64,000 bases of DNA from Mucilaginibacter oryzae (GTDB lineage Bacteria; Bacteroidota; Bacteroidia; Sphingobacteriales; Sphingobacteriaceae): contig NZ_QGHA01000001.1 in NCBI RefSeq assembly GCF_003148845.1, forward strand, positions 1,054,001 to 1,118,000, in the 5' to 3' direction. Made by a program: the position numbers and the translations under genes. The notes beneath the pieces are model-generated. The model saw only the letters and a list, made by a program, of their open reading frames with translations. It was not told where the DNA came from and ran no database searches. The stretch's first letter is position 1. Every line of letters begins with the position of its first letter. Of the stretch, positions 8,999-18,194 are shown piece by piece.

Positions 8999-9421
8999 AT
9001 GGCTAAAAACACCAACAAAACCACCGAAACCGAAGCAAGCGTAGCCAATTTTATTTACACAATTGCCGATGAAACACAGCGTGCCGATAGTTTTACGCTT
9101 ATTGAGCTGATGCAGGAAGCAAGCGGCCTACCGGCCAAAATGTGGGGACCAGCCATTGTGGGTTTTGGCAGCTACCATTATAAATACGAAAGCGGCCGCG
9201 AAGGTGACGCCCCACTGATCGCTTTTTCGCCCCGTAAAAGTTCACTTACACTTTACCTTACGGGCTTTGATAACAAGGAACAGATATTACAAAAGCTTGG
9301 CAGGCACAAGCAAAGCGGTGGGTGTACGCATATTGTTAAATTGGCTAACGTGGATATCGCGGTGTTAAAGCAATTGATTGGCGAGGCCTATCAGCATGCT
9401 AAAGCAATGCACAATGTATAA
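8999..9421 (+). CDS. DUF1801 domain protein (YdhG-like)
   Basis: A 140-residue cytoplasmic protein of the DUF1801 family, whose fold resembles small iron-chaperone/YdhG-like proteins. Recognisable parts are the N-terminal helix with FIYTIADETQRAD, the AKMWGPAIVGFGSYHYKYESG core (split here around W124-like positions of the family) and FSPRKSSLTLYLTGF. The C-terminal helix ends with the gene. Function is unknown for most members. It stands alone, about 110 bp from both neighbours, so it may have its own promoter. Confidence 0.87.
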   Translation: MAKNTNKTTETEASVANFIYTIADETQRADSFTLIELMQEASGLPAKMWGPAIVGFGSYHYKYESGREGDAPLIAFSPRKSSLTLYLTGFDNKEQILQKLGRHKQSGGCTHIVKLANVDIAVLKQLIGEAYQHAKAMHNV

Positions 9422-9486
9422 TAAGCAAGGATACCACTTAGCTAAGTAACGTGCAGCATGCATTAACCAACCCATTAAATTGAACA

Positions 9487-9518
9487 GTTGTAAGAAAACA
9501 CCTAATCCACTACCTTTA
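9487..9518 (+). promoter_or_regulatory. Candidate promoter of the DUF1684 gene
   Basis: GTTG at 9487-9490 and TACCTTTA at 9511-9518 are separated by 20 bp, close to the TTTG/TAnnTTTG consensus with one mismatch each. The leader would be short, about 10 bases. TAGTTTTG at 9527-9534 fits the -7 box better but would start transcription inside the coding region. Confidence 0.35.
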
Positions 9519-9535
9519 AACCAAAATAGTTTTGA

Positions 9536-10138
9536 ATGAAATACCTTACCCTACTTGTCCTGCTCTTAATCATTAATGGCGGCAGTTACGCCCAAAATCA
9601 CAAAGCCCAGATAGCCGAATTCCGTAAAGGCTATATGGACGATTTTTTGAAAGACCCGCATTCTCCTTTAAAACAGGAAGATTTAAAATACCTTCGTTTT
9701 TATGATGCCGACAGCACTTACCGTGTAACCGCTAAAGCCGAATTGCTGACCAATCAAACCCCGTTTGTCATTCCTGCTTTTGATGGTTCGGCTCAACAAT
9801 ATGTGCGTTATGCCCTGCTTTCGTTTACTTTAAAAGATAAACCCTTGCAGCTAACCTTATATAAGAGCATAGCCCTATCGGCAAACCCGGCATTCGGCAA
9901 TTACCTGTTTTTGCCTTTTAACGATGATACCAACGGCAAAGAAACTTACGGTGGCGGCCGCTACATCGACCTCACTACCAAAGACATTAAATACGGCACT
10001 ATTGTGATTGATTTTAATAAGGCTTACAACCCATACTGCGCCTTTGCTACCGGCTACTCATGCCCTAAACCGCCCGACGAAAATAATCTGGATGTGGCAA
10101 TTTTTGCCGGAGAAAAGATTTTTGGAAAGGCCCACTGA
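9536..10138 (+). CDS. DUF1684 family secreted protein
   Basis: A 200-residue protein with a signal peptide (residues 1-19, SYA-Q cleavage). The mature part matches DUF1684: the N-terminal FRKGYMDDFLKDPHSPL, a central YGGGRYIDL and the very conserved YNPYCAFATGYSCPKPPDEN block (about 170-190) followed by LDVAIFAGEKIF. The family is widespread in Bacteroidota and actinobacteria but has no assigned function; the conserved cysteines and NPYC motif suggest a small-ligand or metal site. It is convergent with the M16 peptidase and shares the strong terminator at 10197-10235. Confidence 0.88.
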   Translation: MKYLTLLVLLLIINGGSYAQNHKAQIAEFRKGYMDDFLKDPHSPLKQEDLKYLRFYDADSTYRVTAKAELLTNQTPFVIPAFDGSAQQYVRYALLSFTLKDKPLQLTLYKSIALSANPAFGNYLFLPFNDDTNGKETYGGGRYIDLTTKDIKYGTIVIDFNKAYNPYCAFATGYSCPKPPDENNLDVAIFAGEKIFGKAH

Positions 10139-10196
10139 TAAAGGTTCAATTTTTTTACGCCGGTATGGGATGCAGTATTGATTGCTAAAGAAGATT

Positions 10197-10235
10197 TAAA
10201 CAGCAACGGCCCCTAATAGGGGCCGTTGCTGTTTA
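10197..10235. terminator. Bidirectional intrinsic terminator
   Basis: A perfect 17-bp stem (10197-10213 with 10219-10235) around the loop TAATA. The outer stem is A/T rich and the inner stem is GGCCCC/GGGGCC, so either strand yields a GC hairpin followed by U-rich sequence. It sits between the convergent DUF1684 and M16 genes. Confidence 0.85.
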
Positions 10236-10247
10236 TTAAATTCATTA

Positions 10248-13097
10248 CTACTTTGCCTCGGGCAGTAACTGCATGCGGATAAAGTTTTTACCGCTCAGGT
10301 ATTTTTGGGCGGTTGCTTTTACGCTTTCAATGGTTACGCTGTTTAGCTCTTTAGTATAGTTATCCAGTTGGTGTAGATCTTCCTTATCGTTGATCTGCCC
10401 GCTGATGTAACCTAACCAGAAACCGTTGGTACGTACGCTGGTTTCGCGGGTGCGGATGCTTTCCGCGCGCCATTTGTCAATGTTCACCTGCGTAGGACCA
10501 TTGGTTTTCAGCTTATTGATCTCATCTAAAGTGGAGACCACCAGTTTATCTGCATTTTTAGGGTCGCAGCCAAAATACACAAACATCGAGTATCGCGATG
10601 TAGGGAATTTACTGCTATTGGCGAAGGCTCCAGGCGAGTATACGCCGCTCTCGTCTTCCCTTAAACGTTCAATCAGGCGAATCTCCAGGCACTCTTTTAA
10701 AGCATCAAGTTGGATCTTTTCCGCTGCGCTGTATTCAAACGGGCCGGACCAGATCATGTCAACGGTAGCTTTCGGTTCCGAACCTTTGTAAACATTTTTG
10801 GTGATTTGTCCTTCAGGGATGTGGATCCCTAAATCTTTAGCCTGTTCGCCAAGGTTTTTGGATGGCAGCGAAGCGATATATTTTTCGATCAGCGGCTTAA
10901 TTTTTTCGACATCAATATTACCTACAAAAGTAAATGTCATACCCGACGCATCGGCGAAACGCTCTTTATAGATGGCATACTCCCTATCCAAATTGATCTG
11001 CTCGATTTTGGCGATGCTTGGCCCCGTGCGGCGGATGTTGTGGTTACCCAAAACCGCGCTCAAAGTATCCTGAAATACCGCGTTAGGATCATTACCCCTA
11101 TTGGCCAAACTCGCTTTTGAGCGGGTAATGATGCCCTGGAACAGGTCGGCATCTTTACGGGGCTCGGTTAAATAACCATAAATCAGTTCAAAAGCGGTCT
11201 CAAGGTCTTTAGGCGTCGAATTACCGCCTACACCTTGCGTACGCTCGCTGATAAACGGGCTCACGCTCAATTGTTTGCCTGATAAATATTTTTCCAGTTG
11301 TGTAGGATTATAATTACCCACCCCAAATGATTCGATCATGCCTGAAGCATTGGCTGCCGACTGGTAATCAGCATCGCTATAAAGCGAAGTGCCGCCTGGA
11401 GCAGAAGCGCTGAACAGGATTTCGTTGTCCTTAAAATCGGTTGGTTTCAACACCACTTTTACACCGTTGCTTAAGGTAAGCGTAGTGATGCCCAAAGCGG
11501 CATCTTTAGTTTCGGCGGTTATTTTGCCTGCAACCGGCGCGTTCGCCAACAACGGTTGTTTACTCACCTCATCATTATAAGGCTTCAGGTCCTCGCCTTC
11601 AACCGCTTTGATCCAGCCATTAACGGTAGCCTCTGATGGCAGGGTAGCTTTATCTTTTTCAGGAGCAAGCAGCAGCACATCGCGGTTGGTGTTTTTGATG
11701 GATGATTTACTTACGGCATTTACCTCGGCAAGGGTTACGCCTGGCAGGTCGTTTTTAACAAGTTCATACTCATAACTGATGCCCGGAGCCGCTGTTCCTT
11801 TTAAAAAGTATTGCAGGTACTCGTTCACATAACTATCCGAGTTGGTTTTGTTCTTTTCTTTCAGCGATGCTTCCATATCGCTCAGGTAAGCCTGTTTGGC
11901 ACGGTCAAGTTCGGTTTGGGTAAACCCGAAACGCCTGATCCTTTCAGTTTCGCGCCACGCGGCTTTGAAGCCGTTTTCCAGTTCGCCGGGTTTGGCTACC
12001 GCATAAAGGCCATAGTTATCCAGCCCGCCTAAAAAATCGCTCACTTCGGCGCCGCCCTGTAAGTATGGCGGGTTAGCCTGGCGCATGATCTCGGCGTAAC
12101 GGGCGCCTGTCATCCGGTTAAATAAGCCCCGAACAATATTATCGCGGTAATCGGCAGCGGTATGCAGTTTAGCGGCCGGTTGCTTCATCATTACCTGTGC
12201 CACGGTTACCGTCATTTCCTTATCAGTAACGGCTAAAAACTGGTTCTGGCCAAGCAAAGGCACGGTGTATTTGGTGCGCGGTTTTTCGCCCACAGGGTTT
12301 TTCAGGTCGCTGAATTTGGCTTTGATGGTTTTCTCCATCTGGTTTACGTCAATATCGCCTACCACAATTAAAGCCTGCAGATCGGGGCGGTACCAGTCGT
12401 GGTAAAACTTCCTGATGGTTTCCGGTTTAAAATTATTCAACACTTCATCGGTACCGATAGGTAAACGCAGCGAATAACGTGAATGGTTTAATATGGTAGG
12501 CAAATATTGGCGCTGCATACGCTCCTGCGCGCCTTTACCCAAACGTTTTTCTTCCAATACAACACCCCGTTCTTTATTAATCTCCGTAACATCCAGGGTA
12601 GCATCCTGAGCCCAGTCGCGCATAATCTGGATGCCGTTTTTCAGGATATCCGGGTTGTCGGATGGTAAGGGCAACTGGTATACGGTTTCGTCAAAAGAGG
12701 TATAGGCATTTAAATCGGCCCCAAAACGTACGCCCGATTTCTGCAGGTAGTTCACCAGCTCGTTTTTGGGGAAGTTTTTGGTGCCGTTAAAGCTCATGTG
12801 CTCCATAAAGTGGGCAAGGCCACGCTGGGTATCATCTTCCAGCACCGAACCAACTTTATTGGCCAGGTAAAAGGTAACACGCTTTTTAGGTTCTTCGTTA
12901 TGCCTGATGTAATAAGTAAAACCGTTAGGCAATTTACCGGTGCGCACAGCCGGATCAAGCGGCAAATTCTTTTCGGCCGCCGCAGTTTTTACAACTTTCG
13001 GTTTAGCTACCTGTGCCCAGATAGGCGCAGCGGTAAACGACCAGCTAAGCGCAATACCTACGCTGGCCAGTAAAATAGTACTTTTTATGTGTTTCAT
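10248..13097 (-). CDS. M16 family zinc metallopeptidase (pitrilysin/insulinase type)
   Basis: A 949-residue periplasmic protease with a signal peptide (about 1-28, IWA-Q). The inverted zinc-binding motif HxxEH is present as HFMEH (96-100), and the distal Glu lies in the GVVLEEKRLG segment about 80 residues later. Four M16 domains fit in the length: the first pair carries the active site and the second pair (about 520-940) is the inactive partner, as in long single-chain members. Such enzymes degrade peptides enclosed in their chamber. It is the last gene of the minus-strand envelope locus, but a terminator at 13131-13155 lies just upstream, so it may be separately expressed. Confidence 0.92.
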   Translation of the reverse strand: MKHIKSTILLASVGIALSWSFTAAPIWAQVAKPKVVKTAAAEKNLPLDPAVRTGKLPNGFTYYIRHNEEPKKRVTFYLANKVGSVLEDDTQRGLAHFMEHMSFNGTKNFPKNELVNYLQKSGVRFGADLNAYTSFDETVYQLPLPSDNPDILKNGIQIMRDWAQDATLDVTEINKERGVVLEEKRLGKGAQERMQRQYLPTILNHSRYSLRLPIGTDEVLNNFKPETIRKFYHDWYRPDLQALIVVGDIDVNQMEKTIKAKFSDLKNPVGEKPRTKYTVPLLGQNQFLAVTDKEMTVTVAQVMMKQPAAKLHTAADYRDNIVRGLFNRMTGARYAEIMRQANPPYLQGGAEVSDFLGGLDNYGLYAVAKPGELENGFKAAWRETERIRRFGFTQTELDRAKQAYLSDMEASLKEKNKTNSDSYVNEYLQYFLKGTAAPGISYEYELVKNDLPGVTLAEVNAVSKSSIKNTNRDVLLLAPEKDKATLPSEATVNGWIKAVEGEDLKPYNDEVSKQPLLANAPVAGKITAETKDAALGITTLTLSNGVKVVLKPTDFKDNEILFSASAPGGTSLYSDADYQSAANASGMIESFGVGNYNPTQLEKYLSGKQLSVSPFISERTQGVGGNSTPKDLETAFELIYGYLTEPRKDADLFQGIITRSKASLANRGNDPNAVFQDTLSAVLGNHNIRRTGPSIAKIEQINLDREYAIYKERFADASGMTFTFVGNIDVEKIKPLIEKYIASLPSKNLGEQAKDLGIHIPEGQITKNVYKGSEPKATVDMIWSGPFEYSAAEKIQLDALKECLEIRLIERLREDESGVYSPGAFANSSKFPTSRYSMFVYFGCDPKNADKLVVSTLDEINKLKTNGPTQVNIDKWRAESIRTRETSVRTNGFWLGYISGQINDKEDLHQLDNYTKELNSVTIESVKATAQKYLSGKNFIRMQLLPEAK

Positions 13098-13130
13098 TTT
13101 TTGTTTATCGGGTTAGGATTGCGCTAATTT

Positions 13131-13155
13131 AAAAAAGAGCCGGTGTTAAACCGGC
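13131..13155 (-). terminator. Intrinsic terminator upstream of the M16 gene
   Basis: On the minus strand GCCGGT-TTAAC-ACCGGC (13155-13139) is followed by TCTTTTTT. It would end the transcript of the TlpA-containing operon 75 bases after its last stop codon and partly insulate the M16 gene. Confidence 0.7.
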
Positions 13156-13229
13156 CCTTCAAGCAAATTAAACTAATTAAACTGAAAATATTGCCCCAAC
13201 GAGCTTCTTTGTAATAGGTGATAATCACC

Positions 13230-13772
13230 TTATTTAGTAAAGGTCTTCCTCAAATAATCATCTATACTTCGGGCTTCAGGATTTATCAAAATCAATTTAC
13301 CCTCATTATCCAGCAAAATTGCAAATGGTACCGACTGGATACCTAACAAGTTCATCATTACCGATGCATCCTGCCCTGCTTCGTACTTATCAATGGTCTG
13401 CTGCCAGGGCATAGCTTCCTTCAACATGGCGTTTTTCCAGGCTTTGCTGTTTTGATAGATAGAGACACTGAGTATTTCAAAACCGCTTTGATGATATTGA
13501 CTGTAAAGGTCTTTCAGGTGCGGAATGGCTGCACGACAGGGCACACACCACGACGCCCAAAAATCAATAAGCACTACCCTGCCCTTTATTGCTGAAGATT
13601 TAACCGACCTGCCGTCAGCACCTCGTAAGGTAAAAGCAGGCAATGCTTTCCCTACAATCAGGTTTGGGTTGGTCTGTACGGTATCAATCTGCTTAGGTAT
13701 CAGCGCGAGCGCATGTTGCCCTTTTACCACCAACACCGCTAAAATAAGAAGCATTAAAAACGTTTTTTTCAT
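13230..13772 (-). CDS. TlpA family periplasmic thioredoxin
   Basis: A 180-residue thiol-disulfide oxidoreductase with an N-terminal signal or anchor segment (about 1-24). The AhpC/TSA-Redoxin fold starts at about 40 (VGKALPAFTLRG), and the active site is WASWCVPC (C76, C79). The cis-Pro loop is IQSVPFAILLD (about 146). It probably keeps periplasmic cysteines reduced or helps with thiol exchange on imported substrates. It begins 9 bp after the DsbD-alpha-like gene and is therefore in the same operon. Confidence 0.9.
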   Translation of the reverse strand: MKKTFLMLLILAVLVVKGQHALALIPKQIDTVQTNPNLIVGKALPAFTLRGADGRSVKSSAIKGRVVLIDFWASWCVPCRAAIPHLKDLYSQYHQSGFEILSVSIYQNSKAWKNAMLKEAMPWQQTIDKYEAGQDASVMMNLLGIQSVPFAILLDNEGKLILINPEARSIDDYLRKTFTK

Positions 13773-13781
13773 GTCGATTAC

Positions 13782-15656
13782 CTATAAAATCTGTAATTCA
13801 ACCATTTTCCGCTTTGGCGGAAAGCATTTGTTGTTATCGCATACCTGGTAGTAAAGCCCGCATTTAATAACCATACCTTTCTTGAGCGATTTCGCATTGA
13901 TCTCGGTTTTAAATGTGGCTTTATCTTCCCATACAAACATGCCCTCGCCACCTGTAAACGGCACACCGGCCGAGCTTTTCCATGCGGTATTTTTAACGCC
14001 TTTAGGCAATTCGATAACCGGTTCGGTAACAATAAAGGGGCTGTCTTTAGGCACATAAGCGTAAATATGCCAGCCCTGCAAAATATCGGCGTTAACAACC
14101 ACCTGCTTTTTTCCACCGCCCAAATCCACCAGATTAGCCGTAACCATAACCGGATCGGCGCGGGTGGGTACCGTCAACGTGTTTGCGGTTTTAATATTCC
14201 CGGCTGAAGCCGGAGCTACAGCTGCCGTTTCGGTTTTATAGGTGTTCACCATAAACTTAAAACCGCCGGCTTCGGTGTAGTACAGGTTCGGTTTGTTTTT
14301 GGTTAGCCAATCGCGCCACTCCTTAGCCGAGGTAAATTTGTCGATAGTATAACGTTCCAAAACCCTTTGGGCTAAGGCTGCATCCTCCCCTTTTTCGAGC
14401 AGGAAGATACACTTTTCAAGCAGTTCGACTTTACGGTTAGAGATGCCGAGCTTTTTCGCATCCTCATCAACCTGCAGTGAATAAGCATCTACCGGGTAAA
14501 AATATTCAAGGTTATCCTTGTAGTACTTATGGTAAGCCTCCACATCGGTACCAAACCTGTTGTACATATCAGTGCCGGTCCAGCCTTTCAGGTAGTCATC
14601 AAAACTTTGCGTGGCATCGGTTACAGGCATCATTAAAAAGGCCTCGTTAGCTTTGCCAATGTCTTCACCTTTAGCTTTACGGTCTTTCAGTTCCTGCTGC
14701 ATTTTTAGCAGGCGGGCGTTGCCCTCCTTGCGGGCTATCAGCGTTTTCTCGTACAAGGCTCTATCACTCCGATAGATCATTTCGTTCACCCATTCACGGT
14801 TTTCTATCTGTACCTTTTTCATGATCGGCCGCTGGTGGTCGAACTTTTTGATGTAGCAAATAGTGTTTACAAATACATTGTTGGCCTCGTCCGTCATGTG
14901 ATTGGGCGAACCCGAAAATCCCCACATAAAATAGTTACCGTGCCTGCCCATCGCTACCGCCTCAGCATTCTTTAAACAAACACCGCCGCTGATGGCTTCG
15001 GCATCCGGCGAATCGTTAAAACCTTCGCCGTGGGCCACCATGCCTATAATGTATTTGTTTTTTGCAGATGGTTCTTCCTTAATCACTTTCCACATCGGCA
15101 TCTCTTTGGGTGTGGTTGCCGCCTGGTAGCCGTTAAAAAAGGATTGGGGGGTGGGCCTGTTAACCAACGTCAGGTTAACTTTTATAGGTGTATTGAATAT
15201 CGGGTGACCGGTTTTGATGTTCAGCGCGTCATCCTCCAGGCACTGGCAATACCAATCAAACTTCAACCCGATGGGTAAACCTACATCCGGCGCCAGCTGA
15301 TGCAGTAAAACAATTGGCCTGTCAAAATTGGCAGGCAGGTTGATCGGCCCGGCATCGGCAATAGTTACATCTACCTTATCAGACATGGCCGCGTTGTAAT
15401 CCCGCACATCAACCACCTCTACCTTATCAAACCGGGTTTCTAAAAACGCCTTAAAATCAGCCATTCGGGTTTTCCAGGCCTCATCTACCGCACCTGCCGC
15501 TGTGCTGTAATAGGTAATCTTTTCGGGTTTGGGCTTTGCGGGATCATAGCCTACATACAAAACTTTGAGGGCTATCTTACCGCCTGCACTAACCTTTCCA
15601 AAAACCGCTACGCTAAAAGCGAGGCAAAGCAATAAGGCCGAAACTATTTTCTTCAT
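13782..15656 (-). CDS. Secreted protein ending in a DsbD N-terminal-like (alpha) domain
   Basis: A 624-residue exported protein (signal peptide about 1-24). The C-terminal 115 residues resemble the DsbD alpha domain, an immunoglobulin-like redox module: WHIYAYVPKDSPFI and then CGLYYQVCDNNKCFPP (599-614), where C606 and C611 correspond to the reactive pair. The normal DsbD membrane and gamma domains are absent. The first ~300 residues I do not recognise firmly; the HGEGFND and NYFMWGFSGSP segments suggest a glutamine-amidotransferase/ThuA-like fold. The middle (about 290-480) is helical. Sitting between two TlpA genes, it probably exchanges electrons with them, an inference from neighbourhood and the cysteine motif. 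Confidence 0.75.
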   Translation of the reverse strand: MKKIVSALLLCLAFSVAVFGKVSAGGKIALKVLYVGYDPAKPKPEKITYYSTAAGAVDEAWKTRMADFKAFLETRFDKVEVVDVRDYNAAMSDKVDVTIADAGPINLPANFDRPIVLLHQLAPDVGLPIGLKFDWYCQCLEDDALNIKTGHPIFNTPIKVNLTLVNRPTPQSFFNGYQAATTPKEMPMWKVIKEEPSAKNKYIIGMVAHGEGFNDSPDAEAISGGVCLKNAEAVAMGRHGNYFMWGFSGSPNHMTDEANNVFVNTICYIKKFDHQRPIMKKVQIENREWVNEMIYRSDRALYEKTLIARKEGNARLLKMQQELKDRKAKGEDIGKANEAFLMMPVTDATQSFDDYLKGWTGTDMYNRFGTDVEAYHKYYKDNLEYFYPVDAYSLQVDEDAKKLGISNRKVELLEKCIFLLEKGEDAALAQRVLERYTIDKFTSAKEWRDWLTKNKPNLYYTEAGGFKFMVNTYKTETAAVAPASAGNIKTANTLTVPTRADPVMVTANLVDLGGGKKQVVVNADILQGWHIYAYVPKDSPFIVTEPVIELPKGVKNTAWKSSAGVPFTGGEGMFVWEDKATFKTEINAKSLKKGMVIKCGLYYQVCDNNKCFPPKRKMVELQIL

Positions 15657-15662
15657 ATCCGC

Positions 15663-16799
15663 TTAATTAAAAATCTCGGCCAGTTTGGCGTTCAAAGTTT
15701 CATCACGCAGGGTATTGCCAATGATCTTGCCGTCTTTATCCAGCAAAAAGCTTTGCGGCACCGCCCTTACACCGTATAAACGCCCCACAGCATTGTTCCA
15801 GCCTTTCAAATCGGATACCTGGATCCAGGGCAGGCCGTCTTTAGCAATGGCGTCTACCCATTTATCTTTTACATTATCCAACGAAACCGAAATGATCTCA
15901 AAGCCTTTGTCCTTATACAATTTATATTGCTTTACCAGGTTCGGGTTACCCGCGCGGCAGGGGGCGCACCAACTGGCCCAAAACTCAACCAGTACATATT
16001 TACCCTTTAAATCGGCCAGCGAAACCGGCTTGCCATTCACGTCGTTTTGGGTAAACGCGGGTGCCTGTTTACCTATGGCCGTAATACCGCCCGCCGCTAT
16101 GCGCTGCTCCAGTTCTTTGCCCATATCGGTAGCGCGTAAGGAAGGGTTTAATGCCTTAAATACAGGGTTAATCTTATCCACATCAACATGGGTACCCGCC
16201 GACTCGGACAAGGCTACCAGCGCGAAGTACGAGTTTGGGTTATTTTTGGCAAACTGAAACTGTTTTTCGTTACGGGCGGCTATGCTTTTACGGTAACGCG
16301 CATCAACCGCCTTTACGAAAGCAGTATCTTTTTGCTGCTCGGGGGTGGCCGCGTTAAACTCGGCGTTAACCGCTTTGGTTAACGCCATAATGGTGCCGCC
16401 AATCTGCTTGTTGTAAGCCTCAAACTCATCATAAACCTTTGATCCGGTAACTTTAGCGTTCACCAGCGAATCGGCCGAGGTGTACACCATGTTCTCTTTA
16501 CCAAAGTAAATATAAACCACATCAGCATTGGGCGCATATATGGCGTGCTGCTTGCCCTTGCCTGTATGGTCAAAAGCCATGCGGCTGGTGGTGATGCCTG
16601 CCACAGTGCCGGTTATTTTGAACTCGCCGTTTACCACCGCGCTCGAATCTTCGTGACTGGTGCCGTTGTCCATATAATCGATGTAAACTTTGGCGGGTTT
16701 ATCCAGCTTGCCGATATGACCGGTGATACTGAAGTTTGTTTTCTGGGCCGATGCCGCTATGGGCAACAAGGCAGCCAGCGCTGCTAATTTTAATTTCAT
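15663..16799 (-). CDS. DUF4369-TlpA thiol-disulfide oxidoreductase
   Basis: 378 residues from the ATG at 16799 (MKLKLAALAALLPIAASAQ, a clean signal peptide). The frame is open to 16913, but the extra 38 residues precede the signal peptide and are unlikely to be used. Residues about 20-120 form the DUF4369 beta-sandwich, a helical linker follows, and residues about 235-378 are a TlpA/AhpC-type thioredoxin with FWASWCAPCRAGNP and the cis-Pro loop VRAVPQSFLLD. This architecture is common in Bacteroidota periplasm. The DsbD-alpha-like gene starts 6 bp after its stop. Confidence 0.92.
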   Translation of the reverse strand: MKLKLAALAALLPIAASAQKTNFSITGHIGKLDKPAKVYIDYMDNGTSHEDSSAVVNGEFKITGTVAGITTSRMAFDHTGKGKQHAIYAPNADVVYIYFGKENMVYTSADSLVNAKVTGSKVYDEFEAYNKQIGGTIMALTKAVNAEFNAATPEQQKDTAFVKAVDARYRKSIAARNEKQFQFAKNNPNSYFALVALSESAGTHVDVDKINPVFKALNPSLRATDMGKELEQRIAAGGITAIGKQAPAFTQNDVNGKPVSLADLKGKYVLVEFWASWCAPCRAGNPNLVKQYKLYKDKGFEIISVSLDNVKDKWVDAIAKDGLPWIQVSDLKGWNNAVGRLYGVRAVPQSFLLDKDGKIIGNTLRDETLNAKLAEIFN

Positions 16800-17100
16800 T
16801 ATTATGAGTTTTTTAATGGTAGTGATGCTTGTATATTGCTGTGCATCATTTCGCGGAACCAATGGCAACACCCCTACTCGCAAAAGGATGCTGCCGGTTC
16901 CGCATATTTTCATCTTAGTTGTATGCCGGGCGTTACGACTTTTTAGCGCCGGGTTTATTTCTTCTCAATATGGCAATAAACCGGGCTGTAAAAGTTAAAT
17001 TGATAATCCGGGCGTATATTTTGTTATTTATGTTGATAAAGATTTTTCTTTGGATTCATCTGCTGGAAATAAGCCGGCTTGATAAAGACTAAACCTGCAC

Positions 17101-17128
17101 GCGGGAGATGTGATTACGCGTCTCCCGC
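17101..17128. terminator. Hairpin between the metallopeptidase gene and the TlpA gene
   Basis: GCGGGAGA (17101-17108) and TCTCCCGC (17121-17128) form an 8-bp GC-rich stem 13 bases beyond the stop of the 17141 gene. No clear U-tract follows on the minus strand, so it may be a weak terminator or an mRNA-protecting stem. Otherwise the 341-bp stretch 16800-17140 shows no gene; it should contain the promoter of the TlpA operon but no good consensus is visible. Confidence 0.45.
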
Positions 17129-17140
17129 ATGCGCAACTCT

Positions 17141-18073
17141 TTAATACTTCACGTTAGGAAAATCCTCCTTAGCGTTTTTAAGTTGTTGTTCCCATTCCAT
17201 TGTCCAGCCAAAAGCAATTGTTGCCTGTGCCTTCAAATCAACACCGGCCGCACCGCTCCAGAAATGGATAAATTCGCCCATGTTCATACTGCGGGTAAAC
17301 TCATCGTAACCATTGCTGTTTTTTGCTTTGGGGAAGTTATCCGCAAGCAGTTTAAAGTATTTTACAAGCATGGCCGTTTTGCCATGTTGAGTATAAATGG
17401 GTATCCACCAGTTTTTGAACCACTGTGTGCCGGGACGCGGGTATTTTACCACATCGGCCTGGTACTGATCATACCACGCGGCGGCTTCCTTATCCATTTT
17501 CAGGCCCAGGAAAACATCATAAATAAAAATATCCTGCCACTTGCTGTCCCCCCAGGTATTAAACGATGGCGAACCCTGCACCCTGTCTGATGAACCTTCA
17601 ACAATGTGCCCTATCTCGTGAGTCATTACCGCTATCATAATCGGGTCGTTCCAGTTGGCCGCATCAATTTCAATTACGTTTTTGTGGCCGGCCACCGGAT
17701 CGGTATAGCCCACCGGCTGCCCCATAAAATAGCCGCCCGGGATGTATTGTGTACCATGTACTGCTATATTAAGCTGTTTAAACTCGCCAAAGTAACCATA
17801 GTTTTCCTTAGTGTATTTCCACACCTTGTTCATAGTAGGCCGCCACCATTTAACGGTCGAATCCGCATCGTCGGCAACGTAAACCGCTATCTCGTCATCG
17901 TAAAAAGTACGCGTAAGTACATTGTTCCTGTCCAACCATCTTTCTTTCATGGTTGCCGGAGGGGTGCCATCGGCTTTTACCGGCGTGGTGTCTTTCGTAT
18001 CCTTTTTACAGGCGCTGAATAATGCCAGTATTGCCATGCTCAATACCCCTATTGTATGTTTTAAATTCTTCAT
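17141..18073 (-). CDS. HExxH metallopeptidase-like lipoprotein (paralogue 1)
   Basis: 310 residues from the ATG at 18073; an upstream ATG at 18118 is in frame but precedes the signal peptide. A lipoprotein signal ends LFSAC-KKD, so the protein is membrane-anchored. The zinc-binding motif is MTHEIGHIVEG, followed about 25 residues on by GDSKWQDIFIYDVFLGL, which is shared with the next gene. Another shared block near the C-terminus is MNMGEFIHFWSGAAGVDLK. It looks like a gluzincin-type surface peptidase, but I cannot name a characterised family. It is the distal gene of the sigma/FecR/SusCD locus, 121 bp after its paralogue. Confidence 0.8.
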   Translation of the reverse strand: MKNLKHTIGVLSMAILALFSACKKDTKDTTPVKADGTPPATMKERWLDRNNVLTRTFYDDEIAVYVADDADSTVKWWRPTMNKVWKYTKENYGYFGEFKQLNIAVHGTQYIPGGYFMGQPVGYTDPVAGHKNVIEIDAANWNDPIMIAVMTHEIGHIVEGSSDRVQGSPSFNTWGDSKWQDIFIYDVFLGLKMDKEAAAWYDQYQADVVKYPRPGTQWFKNWWIPIYTQHGKTAMLVKYFKLLADNFPKAKNSNGYDEFTRSMNMGEFIHFWSGAAGVDLKAQATIAFGWTMEWEQQLKNAKEDFPNVKY

Positions 18074-18194
18074 GCTATCAATTATCAAATAATTAAAAAT
18101 GAACCAATCAACAAACACCCTGATTATTTCAAGGCAAAGCGGCGGCTAAACAACAGTATTAAAACTATTGATAACCATCGCTTTATCCAATCAG

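Noticed and set aside
13778..14116. 112-residue minus-strand frame overlapping the DsbD-alpha-like gene
   Set aside because: It is an alternative frame inside a gene with conserved cysteine motifs and has no family resemblance.
16800..16913. N-terminal extension of the DUF4369-TlpA gene
   Set aside because: It would place 38 residues before a perfect signal peptide; the start at 16799 is preferred.
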